From assembly GCF_000427335.1 (NCBI RefSeq), contig NZ_ATMR01000007.1, positions 62,001 through 126,000 on the forward strand: a stretch of 64,000 nucleotides of DNA. Reading direction: 5' to 3'. The first letter of the stretch is position 1, and every line of letters begins with the position of its first letter. This document shows, in pieces, positions 46,190 through 55,682 of this stretch. The notes beneath the pieces are model-generated. The model did no database searches. It saw only the letters and a list, made by a program, of their open reading frames with translations, and had not been told where the DNA came from. The position numbers were made by a program, and so were the translations under genes. Source of the stretch: Winogradskyella psychrotolerans RS-3 (GTDB lineage Bacteria; Bacteroidota; Bacteroidia; Flavobacteriales; Flavobacteriaceae).

Positions 46190-47380
46190 TTAAATTGCTT
46201 CACTTAAAATCGCCAATGGATTATCTTCCAAATCCTCTTGTTCTTTTAACTCTTCTCGTTTTGCACTTACACTTAATATGATTCCTATAGATAAACACGT
46301 CATCCAAATAGAGGTTCCTCCACTACTAATTAAGGGTAACGTTTGTCCTGTTACAGGAAATAACTCTACTGCAACAGCCATATTAATTAAAGCCTGAAAC
46401 ACAATTGGCAAGCCAACAGCTAAAACCAATAACTTACCAAAAATGGTATCTGATTTATGACTTACAACTACAATTCTAAATAACAACCACAAATACAAAA
46501 CCAATAGAAATACTCCACCATATAAGCCATACTCTTCAATAATAATGGCAAAGATAAAATCCGATGATGATTGTGGTAAAAAGTTCTTCTGAATACTTTT
46601 CCCAGGACCCAAAGGCGTAATTCCTGTGGCAATCGCAATCTTAGCTTTCTCTATTTGATAATCTGCCTCCGTATCTTCACCATTAGAAAAGTTTTCAATT
46701 CTACTGATCCAAGTATCTACCCGATTTGGCATAGCTTCTGGAAATGCTTTTGCAACAAGAATAAAAATCGTTAAACCAACAAAACCAGATAACATCATTA
46801 ACGCCAAATACTTTAAAGGATAACCACCTATAAAAGCCAACATCATAATCATAGTAAAAACAATAGCTGTCGTAGAAAAATTAGCCGGAAGTATTAAGAT
46901 TAAAATTAAGAATACAGGTGACCATAAAGGCAAAATCGTTTCTTTAAATTGAACTTCTTTATCTTTAATTTTTGACAAATACCGCGCTACATAAACCATT
47001 AATACTACTGCTGCCAACGTTGACGTCTGAAAAGACATCCCAACAATAGGAATTTGTATCCAACGACTTGCGTTCGCACCATCTATCGTAGTGCCTTGTA
47101 ACATCGTAACCACCAACAGCACAAGTACAATTGGAATCATAACCATAGATAAACCACGAAAATATTTATAAGGCACCTTATGTATACCAAACATAATTGC
47201 AAAGCCTAAAAACAAATGCATAAAGTGCTTAATAAAGAAAGAAAATGTACTGCTATTTCCTCCATGATATGCCAAATTACTTGCAGCACTATACACAGGC
47301 AGAAAGGAAAATATAGCCAACAGCGTGACTATAGCCCAAATGGCTCTATCCCCTTTTATCTGTTTGAATAAATTTTGCAT
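46190..47380 (-). CDS. ftsW: Cell division protein FtsW (SEDS peptidoglycan polymerase)
   Basis: Membrane protein of the SEDS family, 396 residues with about 10 membrane segments, which polymerises lipid II at the septum with FtsI. Family landmarks are WIQIPIVGMSFQTSTLAAVV, GIHKVPYKYFRGLSMV, ITPLGPGKSIQKNFLPQSSS, DFIFAIIIEEYGLYGG, and FPVTGQTLPLISSGGTSIW. It lies 88 bp after murD, with a small palindromic element in that spacer. Confidence 0.96.
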   Translation of the reverse strand: MQNLFKQIKGDRAIWAIVTLLAIFSFLPVYSAASNLAYHGGNSSTFSFFIKHFMHLFLGFAIMFGIHKVPYKYFRGLSMVMIPIVLVLLVVTMLQGTTIDGANASRWIQIPIVGMSFQTSTLAAVVLMVYVARYLSKIKDKEVQFKETILPLWSPVFLILILILPANFSTTAIVFTMIMMLAFIGGYPLKYLALMMLSGFVGLTIFILVAKAFPEAMPNRVDTWISRIENFSNGEDTEADYQIEKAKIAIATGITPLGPGKSIQKNFLPQSSSDFIFAIIIEEYGLYGGVFLLVLYLWLLFRIVVVSHKSDTIFGKLLVLAVGLPIVFQALINMAVAVELFPVTGQTLPLISSGGTSIWMTCLSIGIILSVSAKREELKEQEDLEDNPLAILSEAI

Positions 47381-47393
47381 TTTCTGTTTTCTT

Positions 47394-47413
47394 ATTCCTG
47401 CACATGCAGGAAT
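47394..47413. repeat. Dispersed palindrome (ATTCCTGC-type) between murD and ftsW
   Basis: ATTCCTGC-ACAT-GCAGGAAT is a perfect 8-bp inverted repeat. It is related to the element at 48815-48890 (ATTCCTGC...GCAGGAAT arms), indicating a dispersed palindromic family. Confidence 0.75.
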
Positions 47414-47468
47414 CTAATTATGTATCCATTATATTTTGAATTCTTGCCTTCACAAGAACTACAGTGTT

Positions 47469-48821
47469 CTATAAATTACGAACTGCATTTTTAAATTGTC
47501 TTCCTCTGTCTTCGTAGTTTTCAAATAAATCGAAACTTGCACAAGCTGGAGACAATAATACATTATCACCAGCATTAGCTAGTTTGTATGCTATTTTTAC
47601 CGCTTCACTCATGTACTGCGTTTCAATAATTACATCTACCATGTTTTCAAAAGACTCCATAAGTTTTGCATTATCTACACCTAAGCAAATGATTGCTTTT
47701 ACTTTTTCGTTTACAAATTTGAATAATTCTCTATATTCATTTCCTTTGTCTACTCCTCCAACAATCCAAACCGTTGGTGCATTCATACTTTCTAAAGCGA
47801 AATAGGTTGCATTAACATTGGTTGCTTTTGAGTCGTTGATATATTGCACTTTATTAATCTTTAAGACGTGCTCTAAACGGTGCTCTACACCTTGAAAATT
47901 TTCAAGACTTTCGCGTATCGTTTGTTTTCTAATTTTAAGTAAATGCGCCACAGTAGAAGCTGCCATTGCATTCTTCACGTTGTGTTTTCCCTCTAATGCT
48001 AAATTATCTGTTGGCATAATGATTTTATTGTTATCTATTGTTATTATTATATTGTTGTTGTCTAAATACGCTCCTTCATCAATTTTCTTCGTCAATGAAA
48101 AAGGCAATTTTTTGGATTGAATTTGATGCGTTTTCATATAGTCTAAAATGACTTCATCATCCGCATCATATATGAAATAATCATCTTCCGTTTGATTTTC
48201 TACGACTCTAAATTTTGAAGCGACATAGTTTTCAAATTTATAATCATATCGATCTAAATGATCTGGTGTAATATTTGTTAACACCGCAATTTTTGGCTTA
48301 AAATCGATGATATCATCCAATTGAAAACTGCTAATCTCCAATACATAGTTATCATGATTTTCCTCTAAAATTTGCTTCGCAAAACTTTTACCTATATTAC
48401 CAGCTAACCCGACATCTAGTTCTTGCTTTAACACGTGATGCGTTAACGTTGCCGTAGTCGTTTTACCATTACTACCGGTAATAGCTACCAAAGTTGCTTC
48501 GGTAAATTTTGAAGCAAATTCAATTTCAGAAACCACTTTAATTCCTGCTTCACGAATTTGTTTCACCAAAGCCACTTTATCTGGAATACCAGGACTTTTC
48601 ATAATGATGTCTGCATTCAGAATTTTTGATTCCGTATGCTGCTCATCTTCAAATTCAATCTCATTATTTAAAAGAACGTCCTTATACTTTTCTTTAATCT
48701 TTCCCTTATCTGATACAAATACCTCGTATCTTTTTGCTTTTCCTAAAAGCGCTGTTCCTACTCCACTTTCACCTCCACCAAGAATTACAAGTCTTTTCAT
48801 TTCATTAATCCTTTTTGTCAT
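47469..48821 (-). CDS. murD: UDP-N-acetylmuramoylalanine-D-glutamate ligase
   Basis: Adds D-Glu to UDP-MurNAc-L-Ala. The 450-residue protein has VILGGGESGVGTALL at the N-terminus, the ATP loop ITGSNGKTTTATLTHHVL, LTNITPDHLDRYDY, and NDSKATNVNATYFALESM in the C-domain. The annotated start has an eight-residue extension (MTKRINEM) before the conserved KRLVILGG; ATG 48800, which begins MKRLVILGG, is the better match to the family start. It lies 75 bp after mraY, with an inverted palindromic element in the spacer. Confidence 0.96.
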   Translation of the reverse strand: MTKRINEMKRLVILGGGESGVGTALLGKAKRYEVFVSDKGKIKEKYKDVLLNNEIEFEDEQHTESKILNADIIMKSPGIPDKVALVKQIREAGIKVVSEIEFASKFTEATLVAITGSNGKTTTATLTHHVLKQELDVGLAGNIGKSFAKQILEENHDNYVLEISSFQLDDIIDFKPKIAVLTNITPDHLDRYDYKFENYVASKFRVVENQTEDDYFIYDADDEVILDYMKTHQIQSKKLPFSLTKKIDEGAYLDNNNIIITIDNNKIIMPTDNLALEGKHNVKNAMAASTVAHLLKIRKQTIRESLENFQGVEHRLEHVLKINKVQYINDSKATNVNATYFALESMNAPTVWIVGGVDKGNEYRELFKFVNEKVKAIICLGVDNAKLMESFENMVDVIIETQYMSEAVKIAYKLANAGDNVLLSPACASFDLFENYEDRGRQFKNAVRNL

Positions 48822-48890
48822 TCCTACGCAGGCAGGAATCTACTTTATTACTACTCTTATTGTGGATTCCTGCTTTCGCAGGAATGACAA
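48815..48890. repeat. Pair of inverted palindromic elements between mraY and murD
   Basis: TTGTCATTCCT at 48815-48825 and AGGAATGACAA at 48880-48890 form an 11-bp outer inverted repeat. Each arm is itself palindromic (ATTCCTacgcaggCAGGAAT and ATTCCTGctttcgCAGGAAT). The element fills the mraY-murD spacer and its left edge overlaps the extended 5' end of murD. The sequence resembles widely dispersed GTCATTCCTGC-type palindromes in bacteria. Confidence 0.85.
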
Positions 48891-48896
48891 ATTGTT

Positions 48897-50138
48897 TTAT
48901 CTAATTTTCAAGGTTACTATTGTTATAATAGCAAGCAGAATTCCAATAATCCAAAAACGGGTGACAATCTTACTTTCATGATAGCCGGATTTCTGGTAAT
49001 GATGATGTAAAGGCGACATTTTAAAAATACGTCGTCCTTCACCAAACTTTTTTCTTGTGTATTTGAAATAGCTAACTTGTAATACTACTGATAGATTCTC
49101 TGCTAGAAATATTCCACATAATATTGGAATCAACCATTCTTTTCTTACCGCAATGGCGATCACTGCTATAATCCCGCCAATGGTTAAACTTCCAGTATCA
49201 CCCATAAATACTTGAGCCGGATACGTATTATACCATAAAAACCCAATTAAAGCCCCAACAAATGCTGCGATGTATATTGTAATTTCTTCCGCTCTTGGTA
49301 TATACATAATATCTAAGTATCCTGAAAAAACGATATTACTAGAAACCCATGCAAAAATCCCTAATGTTAATACTATTATGGCCGAAGTTCCAGCTGCAAG
49401 ACCATCTATTCCATCGGTAAGATTCGCACCATTTGAAACTGCTGTGATAATGAAAATACTAACCAAAATAAACACTATCCATGTGTATTTCTCTAAACCT
49501 GGATTGATCCAAGTAATTAAATCTGAATAATCAAATTCATTATCTTTTAAGAACGGAATTGTTGTTTTCGTGGACTTTTCTTCTGCTTTAAATAATTTTG
49601 CTGCTGGAGCATCTGGATTTTCAGCCCGTATTTCATTCTGTTGCTGAATTGGTAATTTTTCTTTTAACGTTACATCCTGATGAAAAAACAATGTTGCCCC
49701 TACAATAATTCCTAAGCCAACTTGCCCAAGCACTTTGAATTTCCCTTTTAATCCTTCTTTATCATTTTTAAACTTCTTAATATAATCATCAATAAAACCA
49801 ATGGCCCCCATCCAAAGCGTTGTCACTATCAGAAGAATGATATATATATTTTCAAGCTTAGCCAATAACAACACAGGTATAAGCGTCGCTAGAATAATAA
49901 TGATTCCACCCATTGTAGGTGTTCCTGCTTTTTCAACCTGACCTTCTAAGCCTAAATCACGAATCGTCTCGCCAACTTGTTGCTTTTGCAAAAATCGAAT
50001 GATGCGTTTACCAAAAATCGTAGAAATCAACAATGACAATATGATTGCCACAGCCGCTCTAAAGGTTATAAACCCAAAAAGTGATGCTCCAGGAAATTGG
50101 AACTGTTGTTCTAGATATTCGAATAGGTAATACAGCAT
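48897..50138 (-). CDS. mraY: Phospho-N-acetylmuramoyl-pentapeptide transferase
   Basis: Integral membrane enzyme that transfers phospho-MurNAc-pentapeptide to undecaprenyl phosphate, giving lipid I. The 413-residue protein has about 10 membrane segments with [20 protein letters not shown], the catalytic [59 protein letters not shown] and [19 protein letters not shown]. It carries a longer periplasmic or cytoplasmic insert near residues 150-205, as is common in Bacteroidota. It is 13 bp after murE. Confidence 0.97.
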   Translation of the reverse strand: MLYYLFEYLEQQFQFPGASLFGFITFRAAVAIILSLLISTIFGKRIIRFLQKQQVGETIRDLGLEGQVEKAGTPTMGGIIIILATLIPVLLLAKLENIYIILLIVTTLWMGAIGFIDDYIKKFKNDKEGLKGKFKVLGQVGLGIIVGATLFFHQDVTLKEKLPIQQQNEIRAENPDAPAAKLFKAEEKSTKTTIPFLKDNEFDYSDLITWINPGLEKYTWIVFILVSIFIITAVSNGANLTDGIDGLAAGTSAIIVLTLGIFAWVSSNIVFSGYLDIMYIPRAEEITIYIAAFVGALIGFLWYNTYPAQVFMGDTGSLTIGGIIAVIAIAVRKEWLIPILCGIFLAENLSVVLQVSYFKYTRKKFGEGRRIFKMSPLHHHYQKSGYHESKIVTRFWIIGILLAIITIVTLKIR

Positions 50139-50151
50139 TCTTCTTTATTAT

Positions 50152-51615
50152 TTATTTCTGCAATTGTTTTAAATACTCTTGAACGATTTTATAATCATCA
50201 AAATCAAAGCGCTCACCTTTAATTTCTTGGTATGTTTCATGACCTTTTCCTGCAATTAGAATAATATCATTTGGCCCAGCCAACTGACACGCTGTTTTAA
50301 TCGCTTGATTTCTATCTGTTATGGATAAGGTCTTTTTAAAATTCTGAGGCTCTACGCCTTTTTCCATCTCTTCAATTATGACTTCAGGAACTTCGTTTCT
50401 CGGATTATCACTTGTTAAAATCACTTTAGTACTTAAAGCCGAAGCGATATGCCCCATTTTTGGTCGTTTTGTTTTATCTCTATTTCCTCCACAACCCACA
50501 ACCGTAATCAACTCTTCGTTTTTAGTCCTGATATCGTTTATGGTTTCCAAAACATTTTTTAAGGCGTCTGGTGTGTGTGCATAATCGACAATGGCCGTAA
50601 TTTTCCCTTCCGACATAAAATATTGAAAACGTCCTGCTACATTTTCGAGCTCACTTATTAAGCGTAATATTTCTACTTTATCTAATCCTAATAATTCTGC
50701 CGCTCCATAAATTGCTAGAATATTGTAGGCATTAAAACTCCCTATTAAACGCGTCCATAATTCACTATCATTCAATTTTAATAATAGACCACTGAATTCA
50801 TTTTCTAAAATTTGCGCTCTATAATCCGCATAATTTTTTAAGGCGTATGTGTATTTTATGGCTGCTGTATTCTGAAACATCACCAAACCATTTTTATCAT
50901 CAATATTGGTTAGCGCAAAAGCATCTTTTGGTAATTGATCGAAAAACCGTTTTTTGACATCTCTATATTCCGCAAACGTATCGTGATAATCTAAATGATC
51001 GTGCGATAGATTTGTAAAAATGCCACCTTCAAACCTTAAGCCCTCAGTTCTGCTTTGATGAATACCATGCGAACTCACTTCCATGAAGCAAAACTCAACA
51101 CCTTCATCATTCATTAACTGCAAATACCTATTAATAGTTAAAGAATCTGGCGTGGTGTGCGTTGTCTTATATACTGTATTATCCACCATAATTTTCACGG
51201 TAGATAGCAGTCCCACTTTATAACCTGCCTTTTTAAACAACTGATACAATAAACTTGAGACTGTTGTTTTTCCATTCGTTCCTGTTACACCAACTAATTT
51301 TAGATTCTCAGATGGATGACCATAGAAATTAGCCGCCATATAAGCCATAGCCTGGTTAGAATTAGCGACCTCAATATACGTAACACCATCCTCTAGATTC
51401 TCTGGAAGCACCTCACAGATTATTGCCGTAGCACCATCTTTTATTGCTTTTTCAATAAAATTATGACCATCTGTTATAGTACCTGATATGGCTACAAAAA
51501 TGTCATTGACTTCTATTTGACGTGAATCAAATTCAATTTTACCCACAGTAATACTTGTACTGCCAACGACTGCATTGATAGTAACCTTATATAATATGTC
51601 TTTTAGTACCATCAT
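50152..51615 (-). CDS. murE: UDP-N-acetylmuramoyl-L-alanyl-D-glutamate-2,6-diaminopimelate ligase
   Basis: Adds the third stem-peptide residue. The 487-residue protein has VGVTGTNGKTTVSSLLYQLF (ATP loop), MEVSSHGIHQSRTEGL, FTNLSHDHLDYHDTFAEY and the C-terminal TSDNPRNEVPEVIIEEM; the DNPR motif is characteristic of enzymes using meso-diaminopimelate. It overlaps the end of ftsI by 4 bp. Confidence 0.97.
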   Translation of the reverse strand: MMVLKDILYKVTINAVVGSTSITVGKIEFDSRQIEVNDIFVAISGTITDGHNFIEKAIKDGATAIICEVLPENLEDGVTYIEVANSNQAMAYMAANFYGHPSENLKLVGVTGTNGKTTVSSLLYQLFKKAGYKVGLLSTVKIMVDNTVYKTTHTTPDSLTINRYLQLMNDEGVEFCFMEVSSHGIHQSRTEGLRFEGGIFTNLSHDHLDYHDTFAEYRDVKKRFFDQLPKDAFALTNIDDKNGLVMFQNTAAIKYTYALKNYADYRAQILENEFSGLLLKLNDSELWTRLIGSFNAYNILAIYGAAELLGLDKVEILRLISELENVAGRFQYFMSEGKITAIVDYAHTPDALKNVLETINDIRTKNEELITVVGCGGNRDKTKRPKMGHIASALSTKVILTSDNPRNEVPEVIIEEMEKGVEPQNFKKTLSITDRNQAIKTACQLAGPNDIILIAGKGHETYQEIKGERFDFDDYKIVQEYLKQLQK

Positions 51616-53624
51616 GACGCTTCTAAAACAATGGTTTGATTCGTTTGTAATTTTTGATGCTTTTCTACAGACTGTTTTTTAACAACTCCATTTCCATTTA
51701 ACTTCACTCTAACATCAATTTGTAAATTCTCTAACAATGCAAGAGCGTCCATAGCAGGCATACCAACAACACTTGGCATTAACTCTTTATACTTACGAGC
51801 GTTTTCATAATAACTCTCAAAATCTCTATTAACTAATTTGCTTTTAAAGTTTAGAGTTTCAACTTCATCTATAATCGGTGTATCTGTATATATCTTTTGC
51901 GCTATTCTTTTAAATACTGGACCAGCCACATCAGACCCATAAATACCCACTTTTGTACTAGGCTTGTGAATAACTACGATGCACGAATATTTTGGGTTGT
52001 CCGCAGGAAAATAACCAGCAAACGAAGAAATATATTTCCTGTTTTTATTCCATTCTTCAGTATTTGCATAATCCGTTCTGGCCGTACCTGTTTTACCAGC
52101 CATAGAAAACGTCTCCGAATACATTCGCGCTCCCGTTCCACGAATAACAACATTCTTTAAAATATCTCGCATTTCATTCAATGTTCTATTAGAACAGATT
52201 TTTTCAACAAGCACTTCTTTTTTAAACACTTCGATGTTTTTATCAAAAGACTTTACTGATTTCAAAAAACGCGGTTTTATCAACTCTCCATCATTAGCAA
52301 TCGCATTATAGAATGCTAAGGTTTGCAGTGGCGTCATTCTAAGATTGTAACCATAAGCCATAGAAGGCAACGCGTTTCTACTCCAGTTTGAAGCTCCAGG
52401 CTTAGGAATATCTGGTTTCCCTTCTCCAATGATAGCAACACCTAAAGGTTTATCTAGTCCCCAAGAACTCAACCTATTTAAAAACTTCTCTGGTTGTTTT
52501 GAGTAATGCTCATCTATAATCGTTGCCATACCGATATTAGAAGACACCTCTAATGCGCGTGCTGCAGAAATCTCTCCATAACCATTACCCGAATCCGTAA
52601 TTACACGACCATAAAAAGATTTTCTCCCTTTTTTAGTATCAACAACGGTTGATGTATCAATAACTCTATCTTCTAATGCAGCCATCATTGCCATGACCTT
52701 AAATGTAGAACCCGGCTCATGACTTTCTCCAACCGCATAGTTTAAACGCTCGTAGTAGTTTCCGTTTTTGTTTCTCCCAAGATTAGAAATCGCTTTTATC
52801 TCTCCTGTTTTCACATCCATCACCACCACACAACCGTGATCTGCTTGGTAAATCTCTAATTGCTTCAATAACGAATGGTGTGCTATATCCTGAATATTAA
52901 CATCTATAGTCGTATAAACATCGTAACCATCTTGAGGTTCAATTTGATCGAAATCAGCGATAGGCTTCCATTGCCCATTACCGATCTTTTGTTTAAGACG
53001 TTTTCCATTTTTACCTTGTAAATATTTCACACCAAAGGCACCATCAATACCTGGTCTTGTAAAATTACCATCTTCATCCTGTCTTTCATATCCAATGGTA
53101 CGTTCTGCAATACCTCCCATTGGATGCTCACGTCTTGTCGTTTGCTCTACAATTAAACCCCCTTTAATTGCTCCGAGATTTAGTAAAGGAAAATTGCGCA
53201 TTCTTATATAATCGGAATAACTAATATTTCGAGCTAAAAGAAAATATCTATTTTTATTTTTTCGGGCTTTGCGAATCACATTCTTGTAATAGGATACTGG
53301 TTTTCCTTTATACGCATGAAGTGAATCTGCTAAAGCACCTATATGTTTTTCGAATGTGGCTTCTTTTGCTTGAATGGCATCTATTCTAATATCATATTTA
53401 GGAATAGAAGTCGCTAATAAACTGCCATCAGCAGAATACACATTACCACGATTTGCAGGAATATCAAAATCCTCTAAAGTTCGTTTCTCTGCAAGCGCCC
53501 TGTATTCATCACCTTGTATAAACTGAATACTCACCAATTTGAACACCACAGCCAAGGCGAATACAAACATGCAGCCTGCTACGAAGTACAATCTGTTTAA
53601 TATGTTTTTTTCTGTTATTGCCAA
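51612..53624 (-). CDS. ftsI: Penicillin-binding protein (FtsI/PBP3, septal transpeptidase) with PASTA domain
   Basis: Septal cross-linking enzyme of 670 residues. One N-terminal membrane helix (FVAGCMFVFALAVVFKLVSI) is followed by the non-catalytic domain (PANRGNVYSADGSLLATSIP), then the transpeptidase with the active-site Ser in EPGSTFKVM (SxxK), SSN in EVSSNIGMA (SxN) and GKTGTARTD (KTG). The last 60 or so residues (MPSVVGMPAMDALALLENLQ) form a PASTA domain. It overlaps murE by 4 bp and is 96 bp from the FtsL-like gene. Confidence 0.96.
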   Translation of the reverse strand: MAITEKNILNRLYFVAGCMFVFALAVVFKLVSIQFIQGDEYRALAEKRTLEDFDIPANRGNVYSADGSLLATSIPKYDIRIDAIQAKEATFEKHIGALADSLHAYKGKPVSYYKNVIRKARKNKNRYFLLARNISYSDYIRMRNFPLLNLGAIKGGLIVEQTTRREHPMGGIAERTIGYERQDEDGNFTRPGIDGAFGVKYLQGKNGKRLKQKIGNGQWKPIADFDQIEPQDGYDVYTTIDVNIQDIAHHSLLKQLEIYQADHGCVVVMDVKTGEIKAISNLGRNKNGNYYERLNYAVGESHEPGSTFKVMAMMAALEDRVIDTSTVVDTKKGRKSFYGRVITDSGNGYGEISAARALEVSSNIGMATIIDEHYSKQPEKFLNRLSSWGLDKPLGVAIIGEGKPDIPKPGASNWSRNALPSMAYGYNLRMTPLQTLAFYNAIANDGELIKPRFLKSVKSFDKNIEVFKKEVLVEKICSNRTLNEMRDILKNVVIRGTGARMYSETFSMAGKTGTARTDYANTEEWNKNRKYISSFAGYFPADNPKYSCIVVIHKPSTKVGIYGSDVAGPVFKRIAQKIYTDTPIIDEVETLNFKSKLVNRDFESYYENARKYKELMPSVVGMPAMDALALLENLQIDVRVKLNGNGVVKKQSVEKHQKLQTNQTIVLEAS

Positions 53625-53720
53625 GGTCTATTATTATTATTGCTGTTGTGATTTTACTCGATAATCGAGATTTAATTATATTTAGGATTTTTTTATACCC
53701 TATTTCAAGTTCTCACCTGC

Positions 53721-54047
53721 TCACTTCACTGGTTTAGATGATTTTACTATTATTTTTGTCGGTGGATTTAAGGAAATCCCAATATCCTTTTCTTTCATTT
53801 CTGCTTCTACAAAAGATTCTTTTTTAAGCTGCATCAGCTTTCCTCTTTTATCTACAAATGCCGAGCGCAATTCTTTAACCTCATTTGTTAAATTTGCAAT
53901 CTCATATACTTTCTGATCTGCACTATGCGAACTTGCAATCATTATGATAGCTAGAAACGAAATAAAAATGATGATACGCCAATTTTTGAACGAATCATCA
54001 CTGATTAGAAACTTACCTCTTAATATGCTGTATATATTTTTTTTCAT
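53721..54047 (-). CDS. FtsL-like cell division protein
   Basis: A 108-residue bitopic protein with a short cytoplasmic N-terminus, one membrane segment (WRIIIFISFLAIIMIASSHS) and an extracytoplasmic coiled coil (VYEIANLTNEVKELRSAFVD, KRGKLMQLKKESFVEAEMK). Position between rsmH (4-bp overlap) and ftsI, together with size and topology, identifies it as the Bacteroidota FtsL equivalent; sequence similarity alone is weak. Confidence 0.85.
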   Translation of the reverse strand: MKKNIYSILRGKFLISDDSFKNWRIIIFISFLAIIMIASSHSADQKVYEIANLTNEVKELRSAFVDKRGKLMQLKKESFVEAEMKEKDIGISLNPPTKIIVKSSKPVK

Positions 54048-54952
54048 ATTTTTTTGGCAATCCTCAGTTTCGCACTTCGCGCTCTATTGTTTTGTTTTAT
54101 TTCTTCTTTGGAAGGCACAATTAAACCTCCGACTTTCTTCAATGGCACTTCAAAGTTTCCGAACATATCTCTCTCTGGTTCCCCTTCAAATAATCCATTC
54201 CGTATAAAACGCTTTACCAACCGATCTTCTAAAGAATGGTATGAGATAAAACTTAAGCGACCATCTTTTTTTAAGATTTCTGGTGTTTGAAGCAATAACT
54301 CTTTCAACACTTCAATTTCTTGATTCACCTCAATTCTAATAGCTTGATATATTTGCGCTAAAACCTTATTCTCTTTTTGATGATTTAAAAATTGTTTTAA
54401 AACCGCTTTTAACTGCTCGCTTGTTTTAATTTCAGCATTCTTACGCTCATCAACAATTACTCTTGCCATTGCTGGAGCATTTCTTAATTCACCATATTGA
54501 AACAAAACAGCTCTTAGTTGCTCTTCATTATAATTATTAATAACTTCATAAGCAGACAGCTTACTATCTTGATTCATTCGCATATCCAAATCCGCTTCAA
54601 AACGTGTTGAAAAACCACGCTCGGCAACATCAAATTGATGCGACGACACTCCGAAGTCTGCTAACACACCATCAACTTCTTTAGCTCCATAAAATCTCAA
54701 AAATCGCTTTACAAATCTGAAGTTCTCATTAATCAACACAAAACGATCATCGTCAATTGTATTCGCCAATGCATCCTTATCTTGATCAAAAGCGTACAAC
54801 TTTCCATTTGGACCCAATCGTGATAAAATTTCTTTACTATGACCTCCACCACCAAAAGTCACATCCACATACACACCGTCGGGTTTAATTGCTAAACCAT
54901 CAACAGTTTCCTTAAGTAATACTGCGTTATGATAATCCATTCTCGTCGTCAT
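54044..54952 (-). CDS. rsmH: 16S rRNA (cytosine-1402-N4)-methyltransferase
   Basis: Methylates C1402 in the decoding centre of 16S rRNA. The 302-residue protein has YHNAVLLKETVDGLAIKPDG, the AdoMet loop YVDVTFGGGGHSKEIL, GVLADFGVSSHQFDVAERGF, and the C-terminal SFISYHSLEDRLVKRF and NNRARSAKLRIAK. Its start overlaps the end of mraZ by 26 bp. It was formerly called mraW. Confidence 0.97.
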   Translation of the reverse strand: MTTRMDYHNAVLLKETVDGLAIKPDGVYVDVTFGGGGHSKEILSRLGPNGKLYAFDQDKDALANTIDDDRFVLINENFRFVKRFLRFYGAKEVDGVLADFGVSSHQFDVAERGFSTRFEADLDMRMNQDSKLSAYEVINNYNEEQLRAVLFQYGELRNAPAMARVIVDERKNAEIKTSEQLKAVLKQFLNHQKENKVLAQIYQAIRIEVNQEIEVLKELLLQTPEILKKDGRLSFISYHSLEDRLVKRFIRNGLFEGEPERDMFGNFEVPLKKVGGLIVPSKEEIKQNNRARSAKLRIAKKI

Positions 54953-55397
54953 CTTGTCCCATTACTTCTTCGGCCAAATCTGCAAAATCTTCAGCCGCAT
55001 CATCAATAGCTTGTTCGTATTTATCTTTATCCCAGATTTCAAGAATATTTACTGCAGATGCCAAAACCACTTCTTTAGCAATACCAGAAAATCCAATTAA
55101 ATCCTTAGGAATTAATAAGCGACCAGCACTATCTACTTCTACAATTTTAACACCAGCCGTAAAACGTCTGATAAAATCATTATTCTTTTTCTTAAAGCGA
55201 TTGAGCTTATTAATTTTCTCCATCATTTTATTCCATTCAGACATAGGATACAGCTCCAAACATGGCTGAAATACAGCGCGCTTTAAAACAAAACCATCTT
55301 GCAAAGCCGCCGACAACTGCTTTTTAAGCACAGCAGGTATCATTAGCCTTCCTTTGGCATCAGCTTTACATTCGTATGTTCCTATAAATGAATTCAA
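54927..55397 (-). CDS. mraZ: Transcriptional regulator MraZ (division/cell-wall operon)
   Basis: DNA-binding regulator of the dcw operon, 156 residues made of two SpoVT/AbrB-like repeats: GTYECKADAKGRLMIPAVLK and RFTAGVKIVEVDSAGRLLIP, each with the DxxGR motif. It is the first gene of the operon and likely controls its own promoter, since three phased GTGGT repeats lie just upstream of the -7 element. The C-terminal tail is acidic (VMGQDDDENGLS). Confidence 0.95.
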   Translation of the reverse strand: MNSFIGTYECKADAKGRLMIPAVLKKQLSAALQDGFVLKRAVFQPCLELYPMSEWNKMMEKINKLNRFKKKNNDFIRRFTAGVKIVEVDSAGRLLIPKDLIGFSGIAKEVVLASAVNILEIWDKDKYEQAIDDAAEDFADLAEEVMGQDDDENGLS

Positions 55398-55430
55398 AAG
55401 GTTTCGTTTACTACTTTAACGGTTAAGAGT

Positions 55431-55438
55431 CAAAGATA
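55431..55438 (-). promoter_or_regulatory. -7 promoter element of the dcw operon
   Basis: CAAAGATA on the plus strand reads TATCTTTG on the minus strand, a perfect TAnnTTTG, 34 bp upstream of the mraZ ATG. It is directly adjacent to the MraZ-box-like repeats. Confidence 0.75.
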
Positions 55439-55449
55439 TTGAAAAAATC

Positions 55450-55474
55450 ACCACTTTTTACCACATTCTACCAC
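55450..55474 (-). promoter_or_regulatory. Three phased MraZ-box-like repeats upstream of mraZ
   Basis: GTGGT on the minus strand (ACCAC on the plus strand) occurs at 55450-55454, 55460-55464 and 55470-55474, exactly one helical turn apart with N5 spacers. Known MraZ sites are direct TGGGN-type pentamers spaced by five bases, so number, spacing and position (just upstream of the -7 element) all fit an autoregulatory operator. The middle base differs from the TGGG seen in other phyla. Confidence 0.7.
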
Positions 55475-55646
55475 ATTTGTTGATAAGTTTTGGTTTGAAA
55501 TTGCCTCAATATATTATCACGTCAATGAATTCAACTTTTAAGCAAATATTTTCAAGTGGGAATTATTAACATCACCCCACGCATCTCCCTCTTGATAAAA
55601 AAAGTTGATATTTTTTCCATATTATTTATATTCTAAAGGATTTGGT

Positions 55647-55654
55647 TATATTTG
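55647..55654 (+). promoter_or_regulatory. -7 promoter element of the alpha/beta hydrolase gene
   Basis: TATATTTG matches TAnnTTTG, 28 bp upstream of the ATG at 55683. Confidence 0.55.
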
Positions 55655-55682
55655 TTTCTAACACATAAGCACGAACTCGCAC

